64,000 nucleotides of DNA from JACQFZ01 sp045810625 (GCA_045810625.1 JBJMVQ010000055.1:1-64000); one strand, 5' to 3'; positions 1 through 9,142 are shown, counted from the first letter of the stretch. Program-made: numbers and translations. The notes: a model not told the origin generated them from the letters alone.

Positions 1-1397
1 TCTTCGTCGCCGACGGCGCCGCGGCGGCGGAGCTCGCCGACCGCCTGGCGCATGACGGTCGCGGGATCGTTGCTCTTCTGTTTGAAATCGACCGGAAACA
101 CGCCGCGGTAGATCGTGACTTTGCTTTGCGTGCTCGGTAACGGGGTGAGCGCGTAGATCGGCACCGCGGAGCTGATACGCGACATCCAGAGCGGCGTGCT
201 GCCGGATTCGGTGAGCGCGGCGATGGCTTTGACCGGCAGATGATTGGCGACGTACATCACCGCCATGCCGATCGCTTCATCGACGCGCCGGAACGCCGCC
301 TGGCGGCGCTCGCGCGGATGCACCATTTCCTCTTCGTGCTCCGCGACGCGGCAGACGCGGTCCATCGCCGCCACCGCGGCGACCGGATGTTTGCCGCTTG
401 CGGTCTCCGCGGACAGCATGACCGCGTCGGTGCCATCGAGCACCGCGTTCGCGACATCGGATACCTCGGCGCGTGTCGGGATCGCGTTCTCGATCATCGA
501 TTCCATCATCTGTGTCGCCGTGATCACGACTTTGTTCATGCGCCGCGCGACGCGGATAATGCGCTTTTGGATCGGCGGCACGTCCGCGTCGCCGATCTCC
601 ACCGCGAGATCGCCGCGCGCGATCATCACCACGTCCGCCGCCTGCGTGATCTCCGCGATCGCCGCCACGGCTTCCGCGCGCTCGATCTTCGCGACGATGC
701 CACCGTGCCCGCCGGCGGCACGGAACAGCTCGCGCGCCTCGTGAACGTCGCCGGCGCTGCGCGGGAACGAAATCGCGAGGTAGTCCGCGCCGAGCGCGGC
801 CGCGTGCTTGATGTCCTCGCGATCTTTGTCGGTCAGCGCCTTCGCGGACAGCCCGCCGCCCTGGCGGTTGATCCCTTTGCTGTCGCGCAGTTCGCCGCCT
901 ACGACGACGCGGCAAATGATTTCGTTGCCCTCGACGCGGTCGACCCACAGCACAATGCGCCCGTCGTCGAGGAGCAGCGTGGAGCCGCGGTCCACGTCGC
1001 GCGGCAAGTCCTTATACGTGACGCTGACGCGCTCACCGGTACCCGCGTCGAGCGAAAGATCGGCGTCGAGGATGAACGTATCGCCCTCTACCAAATCGAT
1101 CTTGCCGCGATTGAATTTCCCTATGCGGATCTTCGGCCCTTGCAGATCCACCAGCACGCCGACGTGACGGTCGAGCTCGCGCGCGGCGTCGCGGGCCATT
1201 TGCGCGCGCCGTGCATGAACGGCGGGCAAACCATGCGAAAAATTAAGACGGATGACGTCGACGCCCGCCTCGATGAGGCGATGCATCACTTTCGGATCAT
1301 CGGTCGCGGGGCCCAGCGTCGCGACGATCTTCGTGCGCCGGAACGTGTACGGCTCGCGCGCGGGATGCGCGATGCTCGGAGGCGAGGTCGCACTCAT
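1..1397 (-). CDS. pyk: Pyruvate kinase (partial, C-terminus outside window)
   Basis: Converts phosphoenolpyruvate and ADP to pyruvate and ATP, the last step of glycolysis, in the cytoplasm. About 465 codons are visible of a family usually near 480, so only the extreme C-terminus is missing beyond base 1. The translation shows the RLNFSHG motif near residue 50, the substrate-region ARGDLAVEI and the LSAETASGKHP motif of the barrel domain, followed by most of the allosteric domain. The start is ATG at 1397..1395, which overlaps the pgk stop by 4 nt (ATGA), so translation is probably coupled. It is the fourth gene of a tkt-gap-pgk-pyk operon. In related genomes fba often follows, but that would lie outside the window. 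Confidence 0.95.
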   Translation of the reverse strand, partial: MSATSPPSIAHPAREPYTFRRTKIVATLGPATDDPKVMHRLIEAGVDVIRLNFSHGLPAVHARRAQMARDAARELDRHVGVLVDLQGPKIRIGKFNRGKIDLVEGDTFILDADLSLDAGTGERVSVTYKDLPRDVDRGSTLLLDDGRIVLWVDRVEGNEIICRVVVGGELRDSKGINRQGGGLSAKALTDKDREDIKHAAALGADYLAISFPRSAGDVHEARELFRAAGGHGGIVAKIERAEAVAAIAEITQAADVVMIARGDLAVEIGDADVPPIQKRIIRVARRMNKVVITATQMMESMIENAIPTRAEVSDVANAVLDGTDAVMLSAETASGKHPVAAVAAMDRVCRVAEHEEEMVHPRERRQAAFRRVDEAIGMAVMYVANHLPVKAIAALTESGSTPLWMSRISSAVPIYALTPLPSTQSKVTIYRGVFPVDFKQKSNDPATVMRQAVGELRRRGAVGDE

Positions 1398-2578
1398 CGG
1401 GAGGCCGCGCGCGCTTCGAGCATCGCGACCGCAGGCAGTTGCTTGCCTTCGAGGAATTCGAGGAACGCGCCGCCGCCGGTGGATATGTAGGAGATGCGAT
1501 CGGCGACGCCGTACTTGTCGATCGCCGCCAACGTATCGCCGCCGCCGGCGATCGAAAACGCGGCGCTGTCGGCGATTGCGTGCGCGAGCACCTTCGTGCC
1601 TTCGCCGAACTGATCGATCTCGAACACGCCGACCGGGCCGTTCCAAACGACGGTCCCGGCGTTCTTGATCAAGCCGGCAAACCTGTGCGCGGTATCCGGT
1701 CCGATGTCGAGAATCATCTCGTCCGCACCGACACTCGCGACATTCTTGACCGTCGACTGAGCCATTTCATTCATCTCCTTCGCCACGACAACATCGGTTG
1801 GAATGGGAATGTCGGCATGGCGCGCTTTCGCGGCGCTAATGAGCCCTTTCGCAGTATCGACGAGATCATGCTCGGACAACGAACGGCCGACGTTGTTGCC
1901 GGCGGCCGCGATGAAGGTATTGGCAATACCGCCGCCGACGATGAGCTGATCCACTTTCTGGACGAGATTTTCGAGCACGGTCAGCTTCGTCGATACCTTC
2001 GAACCGGCGACGATCGCGATCAGCGGCCGCTTCGGGTTCGCGAGCGCTTTGCCGAGGGCGTCGAGCTCGTCGGCGAGCAGAATGCCGGCGCACGCGATCG
2101 GCGCGTATACGCCGACGCCGTGGGTCGACGCTTCGGCGCGGTGCGCGGTACCGAACGCGTCCATTACGTAAACGTCGCAAAGCGACGCGTACTTTTTCGC
2201 GAGCGCTTCGTTGTCCTTTTTCTCGCCCTTGTTGAAGCGAACGTTTTCGAAGAGCACCACCGAACCCGCTTCGACGCCAGGCGTTCGCTCGAGATAATCC
2301 TTGATGAGCGGCACGTTCCGGCCAAGCAGCGTCGCGAGCGTGGCGGCGACGGGCTTCAGCGAATTCTCCTCGCTGTACACGCCTTCCTCGGGCCGGCCGA
2401 GATGCGACATCACCATGACCTTCGCGCCGGATTTCAGCGCGCGCTCGATAGAGGGCAGCGACGCGCGGATGCGCTGATCGCTCGTCACTTTGCCGTCCTT
2501 GACCGGCACGTTCAGATCCGCGCGGATCAACACGCGTTTGCCGCCGAGATCGAGGTCCGTCATTTTGCGGATTGGCAT
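1394..2578 (-). CDS. pgk: Phosphoglycerate kinase
   Basis: Interconverts 1,3-bisphosphoglycerate/ADP and 3-phosphoglycerate/ATP in glycolysis and gluconeogenesis. The protein is 394 residues, normal for the family. It contains the substrate-binding RADLNVPVKDGKV and MSHLGRP segments, a central hinge, and the nucleotide-site GGGDTLAA near the C-terminus. I chose ATG at 2578 because the start MPIRKMTDLDL lines up with the E. coli N-terminus (MSVIKMTDLDL). ATG 2563 is possible, and a TTG at 2593 is unlikely. No strong Shine-Dalgarno sequence is visible before either ATG. It lies 87 bp downstream of gap and overlaps pyk by 4 nt, consistent with one operon. Identification is secure; the exact start is less so. 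Confidence 0.96.
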   Translation of the reverse strand: MPIRKMTDLDLGGKRVLIRADLNVPVKDGKVTSDQRIRASLPSIERALKSGAKVMVMSHLGRPEEGVYSEENSLKPVAATLATLLGRNVPLIKDYLERTPGVEAGSVVLFENVRFNKGEKKDNEALAKKYASLCDVYVMDAFGTAHRAEASTHGVGVYAPIACAGILLADELDALGKALANPKRPLIAIVAGSKVSTKLTVLENLVQKVDQLIVGGGIANTFIAAAGNNVGRSLSEHDLVDTAKGLISAAKARHADIPIPTDVVVAKEMNEMAQSTVKNVASVGADEMILDIGPDTAHRFAGLIKNAGTVVWNGPVGVFEIDQFGEGTKVLAHAIADSAAFSIAGGGDTLAAIDKYGVADRISYISTGGGAFLEFLEGKQLPAVAMLEARAASR

Positions 2579-2629
2579 GCGTCGGGAATCCAAATAGCGG
2601 GTTCGAGGAGGATTCCTACCACCACTTTC

Positions 2630-2653
2630 CCCTCCCCCGAGCGCGGGGGAGGG
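2630..2653. other. Strong GC hairpin between gap and pgk
   Basis: A perfect 9-bp inverted repeat (ccctccccc / gggggaggg) with a 6-nt loop fills the short gap between gap and pgk. On the transcribed minus strand it is followed by gaaag, not a T-run, so it does not look like a Rho-independent terminator. It may be an mRNA processing or stability element that adjusts gap relative to pgk expression, or a copy of a dispersed REP-like sequence. Its function is an inference. Confidence 0.55.
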
Positions 2654-2665
2654 CGAGGAGATGGC

Positions 2666-3679
2666 TTATCGTGCGTTCATCAAGGCAACGGCGGTGTCGA
2701 GCATACGATTCGAGAAACCCCACTCGTTGTCGTACCACGACAGCACCTTCACCAGCTTGCCGTCGATGACCTTGGTCTGCGTTGCGTCGAACGTCGACGA
2801 TGCCGGGTCGTGGTTGAAGTCGATCGACACGAGCGGCTTCTCGTTGTAGTTGAGAATGCCTTTGAGCTCGCCAGATGCCGCGGCGCGCATCACCGAATTC
2901 ACTTCATCTTTCGTCGTCGCGCGCGCGGCCACGAACGTGAGATCCACCACGGACACGTTCGCCGTCGGCACGCGGATGGCGAAGCCATCGAGCTTGCCGT
3001 TCAGCTCCGGCAGCACCAGACCGACCGCGGCCGCGGCGCCGGTCTTCGTCGGGATCTGCGACACCGTCGCGGAGCGAGCGCGGCGCAGGTCCTTGTGATA
3101 CACGTCGATCAGCACCTGATCATTCGTATAGGAGTGCACCGTCGTCATCAGGCCGTGCACGACGCCGATGCCTTCGTGCAGCACTTTAACGAGCGGCGCG
3201 AGGCAGTTGGTGGTGCACGATGCATTCGAGATGACGGTGTGGCTGCCTTTGAGAATCTTGTGATTCACCCCGTACACGACGGTGGCGTCGACGTCTTTCT
3301 CGCCGGGCGCCGAAATAATTACTTTCTTCGCGCCCGCAGTCAGGTGGGCTGATGCCTTCGCTTTGCTGGTAAACAGGCCGGTGCATTCGAGCACCACGTC
3401 GACGCCCAAATCCTTCCACGGCAGCTTGGCCGGATCGCGCTCGGCGCACACGCGGATGCGGTCGCCGTTCACGTACAGGTCGCTGCCCTCGACGTTCACT
3501 TCGCCGGGGAACTTGCCGTGCACGCTGTCGTAGCGCGTGAGATGCGCGTTCGTCTCGGCGTCGCCGAGATCATTCACCGCCACGAACTGTAGGCCGTGCT
3601 TCTTGCCGTCTTCGTAATGTGCCCGCAGGATGTTGCGCCCGATACGACCGTACCCGTTGATTGCGACCTTTATCGCCAT
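2666..3679 (-). CDS. gap: Type I glyceraldehyde-3-phosphate dehydrogenase
   Basis: Oxidatively phosphorylates glyceraldehyde-3-phosphate to 1,3-bisphosphoglycerate, or runs in reverse for gluconeogenesis or the Calvin cycle. The protein has 337 residues. The Rossmann motif GYGRIGR lies at residues 9-15, and the catalytic segment SNASCTTNC places the nucleophilic cysteine at residue 155. The C-terminal WYDNEWGFSNRM signature is present. The Asp in VND near residue 37 favours NAD over NADP by family rules. It starts with ATG at 3679 (MAIKVAINGYG), the usual N-terminus. It is transcribed after tkt and before pgk. The 120-bp gap on its tkt side carries an inverted pair of the dispersed GGACGC repeat. 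Confidence 0.97.
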   Translation of the reverse strand: MAIKVAINGYGRIGRNILRAHYEDGKKHGLQFVAVNDLGDAETNAHLTRYDSVHGKFPGEVNVEGSDLYVNGDRIRVCAERDPAKLPWKDLGVDVVLECTGLFTSKAKASAHLTAGAKKVIISAPGEKDVDATVVYGVNHKILKGSHTVISNASCTTNCLAPLVKVLHEGIGVVHGLMTTVHSYTNDQVLIDVYHKDLRRARSATVSQIPTKTGAAAAVGLVLPELNGKLDGFAIRVPTANVSVVDLTFVAARATTKDEVNSVMRAAASGELKGILNYNEKPLVSIDFNHDPASSTFDATQTKVIDGKLVKVLSWYDNEWGFSNRMLDTAVALMNAR

Positions 3680-3718
3680 TGCAAGTCTCCGAACCCGTTA
3701 GCAGAACAACGAACTGTT

Positions 3719-3790
3719 AACCGCAAAGGACGCAGCGGAAAGCACCGTTACTCTCATGAGAACCTCTGCGTCCTCGGTTTCCTCTGCGGT
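3719..3790. repeat. Inverted pair of the dispersed GGACGC repeat (tkt-gap gap)
   Basis: A left arm (accgcaaaggacgcagcgga, from 3719) and a right arm (about 3763-3790, the reverse complement of a related copy) face each other across about 20 bp. The family consensus is accgcagaggacgcagagg. Related copies occur at 9053-9130, 33811-34751 and 55177-55257. Here the pair sits just downstream of the tkt stop and upstream of gap. It can fold as an imperfect hairpin and might attenuate transcription between the two genes. Confidence 0.75.
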
Positions 3791-3799
3791 AAGCAAAAT

Positions 3800-5836
3800 C
3801 TACAAAATCTCTTCGACAATTTTCGCCACGCGCTCGCCAGTGAACCCGAATTCCTTCATCAGCACGCCGCCGGGCGCCGACTCGCCGAAGCGATCGATGC
3901 CCACGACGCGGCCGGCGAGCCCGACATATTTGCGCCAGTAATCGCTGACGCCCGCTTCCACCGCGACGCGCTTCGTGATGGCCGCCGGCAACACGCCGTC
4001 GCGATACGCGGCGTCCTGCGCGTCGAAAACCGACGTGCAGGGCATGGAAACGACCCGCACCTGCCGACCCTTCGCCGCAAGCACTTTCTGCGCTTCGATG
4101 GCCGGTCCGACTTCCGATCCGGTCGCGATGAGGATCGCTTCGGGTCGGCCGTTCGGGGCCTCCGACAGCACATAACCGCCGCGCGCGATGTTCGCGATAG
4201 TCCCCGCGTCGCGCGTTTGATACGGGACATTCTGGCGCGTGAATACGAGAATCGTCGGCCCGTCCTTGCGCTCGATCGCCGCCTTCCAGGCGACCGCGGT
4301 TTCCACCGTGTCGCACGGCCGCCAGACCGCCATATTAGGAATGTAGCGCAACGCCGCGAGATGCTCGATCGGTTGATGCGTGGGGCCGTCTTCGCCGAGC
4401 CCGATCGAATCGTGGGTATACACGAAGACCGAACGAATCTTCATGAGCGCGGAGAGACGCACCGCGTTGCGCGCGTAGTCTGAAAACACCAGGAACGTGC
4501 CGCCGTACGGAATGAAACCCCCATGCAGCGCGAAGCCGTTCATGATCGCCGACATGCCGAACTCGCGCACACCGTAATAAATGTACGCGCCGGTCGCGTC
4601 GGTGGCGGTAACGCCCTTTACGCCCTTCCAAATAGTCAGATTCGATTCGGCGAGATCCGCGGAGCCGCCAACCAGCTCGGGCAGCGCGGGTGCGTACGCA
4701 TTGAGCGTCTGTAGCGAAGCTTTGCGCGTCGCGATGGTCTCGCCTTTCGTTACCGTCTGCTGCACATATTCGGCAACGCGCGCCGACCACGCCGCCGGCA
4801 GCTCGCCTTTTTGGCGGCGCTCGAACTCCGCGGCGAGGTCGGGATACGCCTTGCGGTAGGCCGCAAAGCGGTCGTTCCACTCGCGTTCGGCCTGGGCGCC
4901 TTCGGCACGCGCGTCCCAAGCGTCGTAAATTTCGCGCGGGATCACGAACGGTTCGTAGCTCCAGCCGAGTTGCTTGCGCGCCGCCGTGACTTCGTCGGGG
5001 CCGAGGGGCGCGCCGTGCGCCGATTCCTTGCCCTGCTTGTTGGGGGCGCCGAAACCGATCACAGTTTTGCAGCAGATGAGCGACGGCCGGTCCTGCTCGG
5101 CGCGCGCTTTCAGAATCGCCTGCTTCACTGCCTCGGGATTGTGTCCATCGACGTTCGGAACGACGTGCCAGCCGTACGCTTCGAAACGCTTCGGCGTATC
5201 GTCGGTAAACCACCCGGTGACATGACCATCGATGGAGATGCCGTTGTCGTCATAGAAGGCGATGAGCTTGCCGAGGCGCAGATGACCGGCCAGGGAGCAG
5301 ACCTCGTGCGAAACGCCTTCCATCAAACAGCCATCGCCGAGGAATACGTAGGTGTAGTGATCGACGATGCGGTGGCCTTCGCGGTTGAAGTGCGCCGCGA
5401 GCATTTTTTCCGCGAGCGCCATGCCGACCGCATTGCCGAGCCCCTGTCCGAGCGGCCCGGTCGTAGTCTCGATGCCAGGCGCCCAGCCGTATTCGGGATG
5501 GCCCGGCGTCTGTGAGTGCAGCTGCCGGAAATTCTTGATCTGCTCGATCGACAGATCGTAGCCGGTCAAATGCAACAGGCTATAAAGCAGCATCGAGCCA
5601 TGGCCGTTCGACAACACGAAGCGGTCACGGTCAGCCCATCGCGGATGCGCGGGGTTGTGTTTGAGGAAATCGTTCCAGAGGACTTCGGCGATGTCGGCCA
5701 TGCCCATGGGCATCCCGGGGTGACCCGAATTCGCCTTTTGCACGGCATCCATCGAAAGCGCTCGGATGGCATTGGCGAGCGTACGTCGTGGCAATTGCGA
5801 AGCGGCGCCGGCAGGTTGCGCATGAGTCACGGTCAT
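3800..5836 (-). CDS. tkt: Transketolase
   Basis: A thiamine-diphosphate enzyme that moves two-carbon ketol units between sugar phosphates in the pentose phosphate and Calvin pathways. The protein has 678 residues, close to the usual 660-680. Visible features are the N-terminal NSGHPG and LSNGHGSML segments, the ThDP/Mg motif GDGCLMEG...DDN around residues 150-190, and the pyrimidine-domain EFGM and TGSEV segments. I chose ATG 5836 (MTVTHAQ) because a GAGGA Shine-Dalgarno lies 7 nt upstream and the preceding in-frame residues are not conserved-looking. It is the first gene of the tkt-gap-pgk-pyk set, an arrangement common in betaproteobacteria where it serves gluconeogenesis or CO2 fixation. 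No RuBisCO is visible here, so autotrophy cannot be claimed. Confidence 0.96.
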   Translation of the reverse strand: MTVTHAQPAGAASQLPRRTLANAIRALSMDAVQKANSGHPGMPMGMADIAEVLWNDFLKHNPAHPRWADRDRFVLSNGHGSMLLYSLLHLTGYDLSIEQIKNFRQLHSQTPGHPEYGWAPGIETTTGPLGQGLGNAVGMALAEKMLAAHFNREGHRIVDHYTYVFLGDGCLMEGVSHEVCSLAGHLRLGKLIAFYDDNGISIDGHVTGWFTDDTPKRFEAYGWHVVPNVDGHNPEAVKQAILKARAEQDRPSLICCKTVIGFGAPNKQGKESAHGAPLGPDEVTAARKQLGWSYEPFVIPREIYDAWDARAEGAQAEREWNDRFAAYRKAYPDLAAEFERRQKGELPAAWSARVAEYVQQTVTKGETIATRKASLQTLNAYAPALPELVGGSADLAESNLTIWKGVKGVTATDATGAYIYYGVREFGMSAIMNGFALHGGFIPYGGTFLVFSDYARNAVRLSALMKIRSVFVYTHDSIGLGEDGPTHQPIEHLAALRYIPNMAVWRPCDTVETAVAWKAAIERKDGPTILVFTRQNVPYQTRDAGTIANIARGGYVLSEAPNGRPEAILIATGSEVGPAIEAQKVLAAKGRQVRVVSMPCTSVFDAQDAAYRDGVLPAAITKRVAVEAGVSDYWRKYVGLAGRVVGIDRFGESAPGGVLMKEFGFTGERVAKIVEEIL

Positions 5837-6103
5837 CAAGAATCCTCGTTGCAAGGGATAGACGCGGGGCGAGGACGCGACAGCGTCGCGGCCCGGCTCA
5901 TGATGCATTCGGTAAACGGGGAGGCTGGTTACTCCGCGGTAGCTGCGCAACCGATTGCCCGTCGGGCTCGCTCAAGCGGCGTCTTTTCTGCTCGCGGGGT
6001 CCGCGGAACGCCGCTATTTTCGCTCACGGCCACCAGCGGGGCAATAGCGCTTGTACGGCGTAGGCGCGAACAAAAGCGGCCACTGCAGCGCCGCGGTCGC
6101 CTC

Positions 6104-6652
6104 TCAATGCTTCCACTTGATGGAGCAGCCCATGCTTGGGATTTGCTCTCGCGGTCCTTCGCCCGACTGGGCGATCTGCCGCATCGCCTCGAATAGGTCG
6201 CGACGCACGTTCGGCGTCGCCTCCTTGCGCGAGGCATCCAGCCGGCCGCGATACTGGAGCTTCAGGTCCTTGTTGTACCCGAAAAAATCCGGCGTACACA
6301 CCGCGCCGTACGCGTGCGCAATCTCCTGAGTCTCGTCAAAAACATACGGGAACGGGTAGTTGTACTGCCGCGCCACGCGCTTCATGTTCTCGAAAGAATC
6401 CTCGGGATAGTCGGCCGGATCGTTCGCGTTGATCGCAATCGCTCCGATGCCAAGCGGCGCCAGATCACGCACGTCGCGGATAACTCGCTCGCGCACCGCC
6501 TTGACGTAGGGACAATGGTTGCAGATGAACATCACGAGCAAGCCGTTCGGGCCGCGTGCCTCCGCCGGCGTCCAAAGCTTGCCGTCCACACCCGGCAGGC
6601 GAAAGTCGGGTGCCGGTGCCCCGAAATCGCAGATCGGCGTTTCTGTCGCCAT
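6104..6652 (-). CDS. Thioredoxin-family (redoxin/AhpC-TSA fold) protein
   Basis: A predicted cytoplasmic thiol-disulfide or peroxide-reducing protein of 182 residues. The N-terminal APDFRLPGVDGK segment is typical of the redoxin/AhpC-TSA fold. The active-site loop reads FICNHCPYVK, giving a CxxC pair (Cys44 and Cys47), so redox chemistry is plausible. The central FPYVFDETQEIAHAYGAVCTPDFF stretch, which includes the conserved cis-Pro region, belongs to a widespread subgroup annotated simply as thioredoxin family protein. No signal peptide is seen. It is a single gene divergent from the PhnD-like gene and about 270 bp upstream of tkt. The physiological partner is unknown. Confidence 0.85.
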   Translation of the reverse strand: MATETPICDFGAPAPDFRLPGVDGKLWTPAEARGPNGLLVMFICNHCPYVKAVRERVIRDVRDLAPLGIGAIAINANDPADYPEDSFENMKRVARQYNYPFPYVFDETQEIAHAYGAVCTPDFFGYNKDLKLQYRGRLDASRKEATPNVRRDLFEAMRQIAQSGEGPREQIPSMGCSIKWKH

Positions 6653-6781
6653 CGATCACTCCTTAGTAGATAAGGTTCGCGTCCTGCTGATGGTCCGTAA
6701 TTATCGGCCGCCGGACGCCATCGGTCACCTCGTGCACCCCGTTTCCAAGTATGCGGGCACGCGTCCCTTAAACTGAGAGCA

Positions 6782-7618
6782 ATGCTCGCGCAGACACCCA
6801 AGCCGAGACGTCGACCGCTTCGGATGGCCGCCTGGTTTGCGCTGGGCGCGCTCCTGTTCGCCGCGACCGTCACCGCCGAGGAACCACCGCTGGTCTTGCT
6901 GGCGCAATGGCTCGCACGGGACGAACGCGCAATCGAGAGCTACGCCCCGCTGGCGCAATACGTCGAATCCGTTACCGGTCGCCGATGCACGCTGCAAATC
7001 CCGCCCAACTTCCCGGCCTATTGGGAAGCGCTGCGGCGAAACAAATACGATCTCGCGCTCGACGCGCCCCACTTCACCGACTATCGCGTGCACAAATTCG
7101 GTTTCAGCGTGCTCGCCAAGGTTCCCGATTCCGCGGGATACAGCTTGATCGCGCGCGAGGACAACGCGCCGTCCGACCCGGCCCAGCTTGTGGGCCGGCG
7201 CATCGCTTCACTTGGGCTTTTGAGCGCCGGCGCGGGGCGTCTCAACGCCATGTTCTCGAACCCCGTGCGGCAACCGGTGTTGATCGAAGTGGCAAGCGTC
7301 GATCGGGCAGTTGAGCTGTTGCTCGCCCGGCGTGTCGAGGCGGCATTCGTTCCAAGCACCGGGGTCGCGCGGCGCTTGGCACAGGGCGAGCTTATCGTCG
7401 TGCTGACGACCGAACCGATGACGCGGCTGGCGGTATCGGCGTCGCCGCGCCTGCCCACCGAGATGCGCGAACGCATCCGCGAAGGCCTGCTGCACGCCGA
7501 CCAAACGGAGGCCGGCCGTGCCTTGCTCCGCACCATGAACATCGAGCGCTTCGAGCCGGCAACCGCCGAGACGTTCGCAAATCAACGAAACGCCTTGAAA
7601 CGTTACTGGGGATACTAG
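6782..7618 (+). CDS. PhnD-like periplasmic substrate-binding protein (orphan)
   Basis: A 278-residue protein with an N-terminal signal peptide (basic MLAQTPKPRRRP, then a hydrophobic stretch ending near residue 32). The mature part resembles the phosphate/phosphonate binding-protein fold of PhnD-like proteins: a YAPLAQYVESVTGRR segment, WEALRRNKYDLALDAPHF, and the hinge-crossing phrases GRRIASL and LARRVEAAFVPS. Such proteins deliver oxyanions or other ligands to ABC permeases, or act as sensor inputs. No permease or ATPase gene is adjacent, so it may serve a transporter encoded elsewhere or have a signalling role. It precedes bioA by 57 bp in the same direction. Ligand unknown. Confidence 0.75.
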   Translation: MLAQTPKPRRRPLRMAAWFALGALLFAATVTAEEPPLVLLAQWLARDERAIESYAPLAQYVESVTGRRCTLQIPPNFPAYWEALRRNKYDLALDAPHFTDYRVHKFGFSVLAKVPDSAGYSLIAREDNAPSDPAQLVGRRIASLGLLSAGAGRLNAMFSNPVRQPVLIEVASVDRAVELLLARRVEAAFVPSTGVARRLAQGELIVVLTTEPMTRLAVSASPRLPTEMRERIREGLLHADQTEAGRALLRTMNIERFEPATAETFANQRNALKRYWGY

Positions 7619-7675
7619 GACGCGACGAACAACGGTCTCTTGCAACGGCCGACGGATTCCGAAACATTACGGGTC

Positions 7676-9025
7676 ATGGACAACCGTACGCTCTCTCGCC
7701 GCGACCTCGCCGTCCTCTGGCATCCGTGCACTCAGATGCACGACCACGAGGAACTTCCGCCGATTCCGATCAAACGGGGCGAAGGCGTCTGGCTCGAGGA
7801 TTACGACGGCCGGCGCTACATCGACGCCGTCAGCTCCTGGTGGGTCAATCTGTTCGGCCATTCCAACCCGCGCATCAATGCCGCGGTCGCCGCACAGCTC
7901 GATCGGCTCGAGCACGTGATCCTGGCGGGCTTCACGCACGAGCCGATCATCGAGCTGTCGGAGCGCTTGATCGCCATGGTCCCCGCCGGTCTCACGCGCT
8001 GCTTCTACGCCGACAACGGCTCGGCGGCGATCGAGATCGCGCTCAAGATGAGCTTTCACTACTGGCGCAATCGCGGCGAAACTCGGCGGACGCGCTTCAT
8101 CTGTCTCACCAACAGCTACCATGGCGAAACGCTCGGAGCGCTTTCGGTCGGCGACGTCGCACTCTACAAGGAAACGTACGAGCCGCTGTTGTTGAAAGCG
8201 ATTCCCGTGACCTCGCCCGACTGTTATTACCGCGAGCGCGGCGAGTCCTACGCGGACTACTCGCGCCGCGCTTTCGCGGCGATGGAGAAAGCGCTCGAAG
8301 CCCATGCGGCAGAAACGTGCGCGGTGATCGTCGAGCCGCTCGTGCAGTGCGCCGGATCGATGCGCATGTACGACCCGATTTACCTTAAGCTTCTGCGCGA
8401 CGCGTGCAACCGCTACGGCGTGCATCTGATCGCGGACGAGATCGCCGTCGGCTTCGGCCGCACCGGCACGATGTTCGCCTGCGAGCAGGCGGGCATCCGC
8501 CCCGATTTTCTGTGTCTCGCCAAAGGATTGACCGGCGGTTATCTCCCGCTATCGGTCTGCCTCACCACAGACGAGGTGTATCAGGCGTTTTACGCGGAAT
8601 ACATCGCGCAGAAAGCGTTCCTGCATTCACACAGCTACACCGGCAACGCGCTCGCGTGTGCAGCAGCGCTCGCGACGCTCGACATTTTCCGCACCGACGA
8701 CGTCATCGCCGCGAACCGCAAACTCGCCGCGCACATCGCGGCAGCGCTCGCCCCGCTCGCCGACCACCCGCATGTCGCGGAGGTACGCCAGACCGGCATG
8801 ATCGCGGCCATCGAGATGGTGCAGGACAAAACGCGGCGCACGTCGTATCCGTGGCAGGAACGGCGCGGCCGCAGAGTATATCGCTACGCGCTCGAGCACG
8901 GCGCGCTGCTGCGCCCGCTCGGCGACGTCATTTATTTCATGCCGCCGTACGTCATCGCGCCGAACGAAATCGATATGCTGGCTCGCGTCGCGGCTGACGG
9001 CATCGATTGCGCAACTAAAGATTGA
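7676..9025 (+). CDS. bioA: Adenosylmethionine-8-amino-7-oxononanoate aminotransferase
   Basis: A PLP-dependent transaminase that uses S-adenosylmethionine to convert KAPA to DAPA in biotin synthesis. The 449-residue product carries the BioA-specific N-terminus HPCTQM, the substrate-site SSWWVN, the cofactor-binding DNGSAAIE, and the PLP-lysine segment CLAKGLTGG, with Lys283 equivalent to E. coli Lys274. The C-terminal region YFMPPYVI is also characteristic. ATG 7676 (MDNRTLSRRDL) is preferred over an in-frame TTG at 7640. It is isolated here: bioF, bioD and bioB are not in the window. It converges with the CheW-like genes across a repeat-based hairpin. Confidence 0.96.
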   Translation: MDNRTLSRRDLAVLWHPCTQMHDHEELPPIPIKRGEGVWLEDYDGRRYIDAVSSWWVNLFGHSNPRINAAVAAQLDRLEHVILAGFTHEPIIELSERLIAMVPAGLTRCFYADNGSAAIEIALKMSFHYWRNRGETRRTRFICLTNSYHGETLGALSVGDVALYKETYEPLLLKAIPVTSPDCYYRERGESYADYSRRAFAAMEKALEAHAAETCAVIVEPLVQCAGSMRMYDPIYLKLLRDACNRYGVHLIADEIAVGFGRTGTMFACEQAGIRPDFLCLAKGLTGGYLPLSVCLTTDEVYQAFYAEYIAQKAFLHSHSYTGNALACAAALATLDIFRTDDVIAANRKLAAHIAAALAPLADHPHVAEVRQTGMIAAIEMVQDKTRRTSYPWQERRGRRVYRYALEHGALLRPLGDVIYFMPPYVIAPNEIDMLARVAADGIDCATKD

Positions 9026-9052
9026 CCGTAAAACAACAGCACTACTATATCG

Positions 9053-9142
9053 AACCGCAAAGGACGCAGAGGACGCAAAGGAAGACTAGAGCCACTAAAG
9101 GAATACCAAAACCTCCGCGTCCTCTGCGGTAAATTCTTTTTT
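9053..9142. repeat. Inverted GGACGC repeat pair, probable bidirectional terminator
   Basis: The left arm is at 9054-9073 and the right arm at 9111-9130, the reverse complement of a related copy. The arms match at about 17 of 20 positions. They lie between the 3' ends of the convergent genes bioA (+) and a CheW-like gene (-). On the plus strand a run of six T follows at about 9137-9142. That makes a terminator role for bioA plausible. It is the same repeat family as at 3719-3790, 33811-34751 and 55177-55257. Confidence 0.7.

Noticed and set aside
1439..3352. A 637-codon plus-strand frame across pgk and gap
   Set aside because: Antisense to two textbook glycolytic genes and spans their intergenic gap, with no recognisable domain.
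3800..5836. Evidence for Calvin-cycle autotrophy from tkt-gap-pgk
   Set aside because: The gene order also occurs in heterotrophs and no RuBisCO or phosphoribulokinase gene is in the window.
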